DNA from: Acidimicrobiia bacterium
GTDB taxonomy: Bacteria > Actinomycetota > Acidimicrobiia > Acidimicrobiales > Aldehydirespiratoraceae
DNA length: 5,368 nucleotides
Direction: 5' to 3'
Assembly (NCBI GenBank): GCA_022824605.1
Contig: JAJDZO010000403.1
Location: forward strand, 1-5,368
Part shown: piece by piece, positions 5,040-5,368 of the stretch
Position numbering within the stretch: the first letter of the stretch is position 1
Layout of the letters: every line of letters begins with the position of its first letter
Position numbers and translations under genes: made by a program
The notes under the pieces: model-generated
Database searches by the model: none
The model's input: only the letters and a program-made list of their open reading frames with translations
Told to the model about the DNA's origin: nothing

Positions 5040-5368
5040 ATGAGTGGCGTGGTGGCTCTGCCCGTGTCGCCGGGTGACGGGCCGCGGGTGGGCTTTGTGG
5101 GGCTGGGGACTATGGGCGGGCCGATGTGTCGCCGGCTGGTGGAAGCGGGCTACCCGGTCACGGCTTACGACCTTGACGGCGATGCGCTCGGCGCAGCGGT
5201 TGACGCTGGGGCTGGTCGGGCCGAATCAGCTCGTGGCTGTGCACACGGCGCCGAGGTGTTCATGACATCGCTGCCCGGACCCGCTCAGGTTGAAGCGGTG
5301 ATGGCGGGACCCGACGGTGCGCTGGGCTCCATGACGCCCGGCTCGGTATGGGTCGATCTCACCACCAA
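5040..5368 (+). CDS. NAD-binding beta-hydroxyacid dehydrogenase, 3-hydroxyisobutyrate dehydrogenase family (5' part)
   Basis: The frame from ATG 5040 stays open to the window end, giving 109 whole codons of a protein normally about 290-300 residues long. It is the N-terminal Rossmann domain of the 6-phosphogluconate/3-hydroxyisobutyrate dehydrogenase superfamily. Visible motifs are VGFVGLGTMGGPM (17-29) with the dinucleotide-binding G21-x-G23-x-x-G26, the end of beta-strand 2 at AYD with Asp44 (an acidic residue there usually favours NAD+ over NADP+), TSLPGPAQVEAV (76-87), and GSVWVDLTT (101-109), the family D-x-[ST]-T substrate-loop region. The catalytic Lys and the C-terminal domain lie outside the window, so the substrate (3-hydroxyisobutyrate, 3-hydroxypropionate, tartronate semialdehyde, glyoxylate or succinic semialdehyde) cannot be chosen. 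It has the same orientation as the DddP-like gene, 103 bp downstream, probably with its own promoter. GTG 5049 or 5052 are alternative starts; about 16 residues precede the first beta-strand, slightly more than usual. Confidence 0.88.
   Translation, partial: MSGVVALPVSPGDGPRVGFVGLGTMGGPMCRRLVEAGYPVTAYDLDGDALGAAVDAGAGRAESARGCAHGAEVFMTSLPGPAQVEAVMAGPDGALGSMTPGSVWVDLTT

Overview
The window is high-GC DNA with strongly G/C-biased third codon positions. Its lipoprotein has an Asp/Glu-rich linker after the lipobox and promoters of the TAGNNT type. Together these suggest an actinobacterium, probably a marine or aquatic member of the Acidimicrobiia. This is a judgement from style and gene content, not from a marker gene.

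Layout, left to right. (1) The 3' end of an unrecognised membrane protein: an Ala/Glu-rich helical region followed by three membrane segments (1-539, +). (2) A short intergenic region with a good promoter and Shine-Dalgarno site, then a complete ProX/OpuAC-type glycine betaine-binding lipoprotein with a six-fold PMAEEE spacer repeat (682-1953, +). (3) Two hairpins between convergent genes, one with a UUCG tetraloop, probably a bidirectional terminator (1962-2024). (4) A trimethylamine methyltransferase (MttB/COG5598) family gene on the minus strand (3564 down to 2045). It is interrupted by one missing base near 2287; restoring it gives a 506-residue protein. (5) A divergent gene starting only 22 bp away, an M24-fold protein closely resembling the DMSP lyase DddP (3587-4936, +). 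All six metal ligands and the catalytic Asp are present at DddP-like spacing. (6) The first 109 codons of a beta-hydroxyacid dehydrogenase of the 3-hydroxyisobutyrate dehydrogenase family (5040 to the window end, +).

The complete genes read as a methylated-osmolyte locus. There is a surface-anchored betaine receptor, a non-pyrrolysine MttB-type methyltransferase of the family that demethylates quaternary amines, and a DddP-like enzyme that would cleave dimethylsulfoniopropionate (DMSP) to dimethyl sulfide and acrylate. A hydroxyacid dehydrogenase might handle a three-carbon hydroxyacid downstream. The individual family assignments are well supported. The joint pathway, and the true substrates of the DddP-like and MttB-like proteins, are inference. 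No ABC permease or ATPase and no corrinoid protein is visible in the window, so the transporter and any methyl-transfer partner must be encoded elsewhere.
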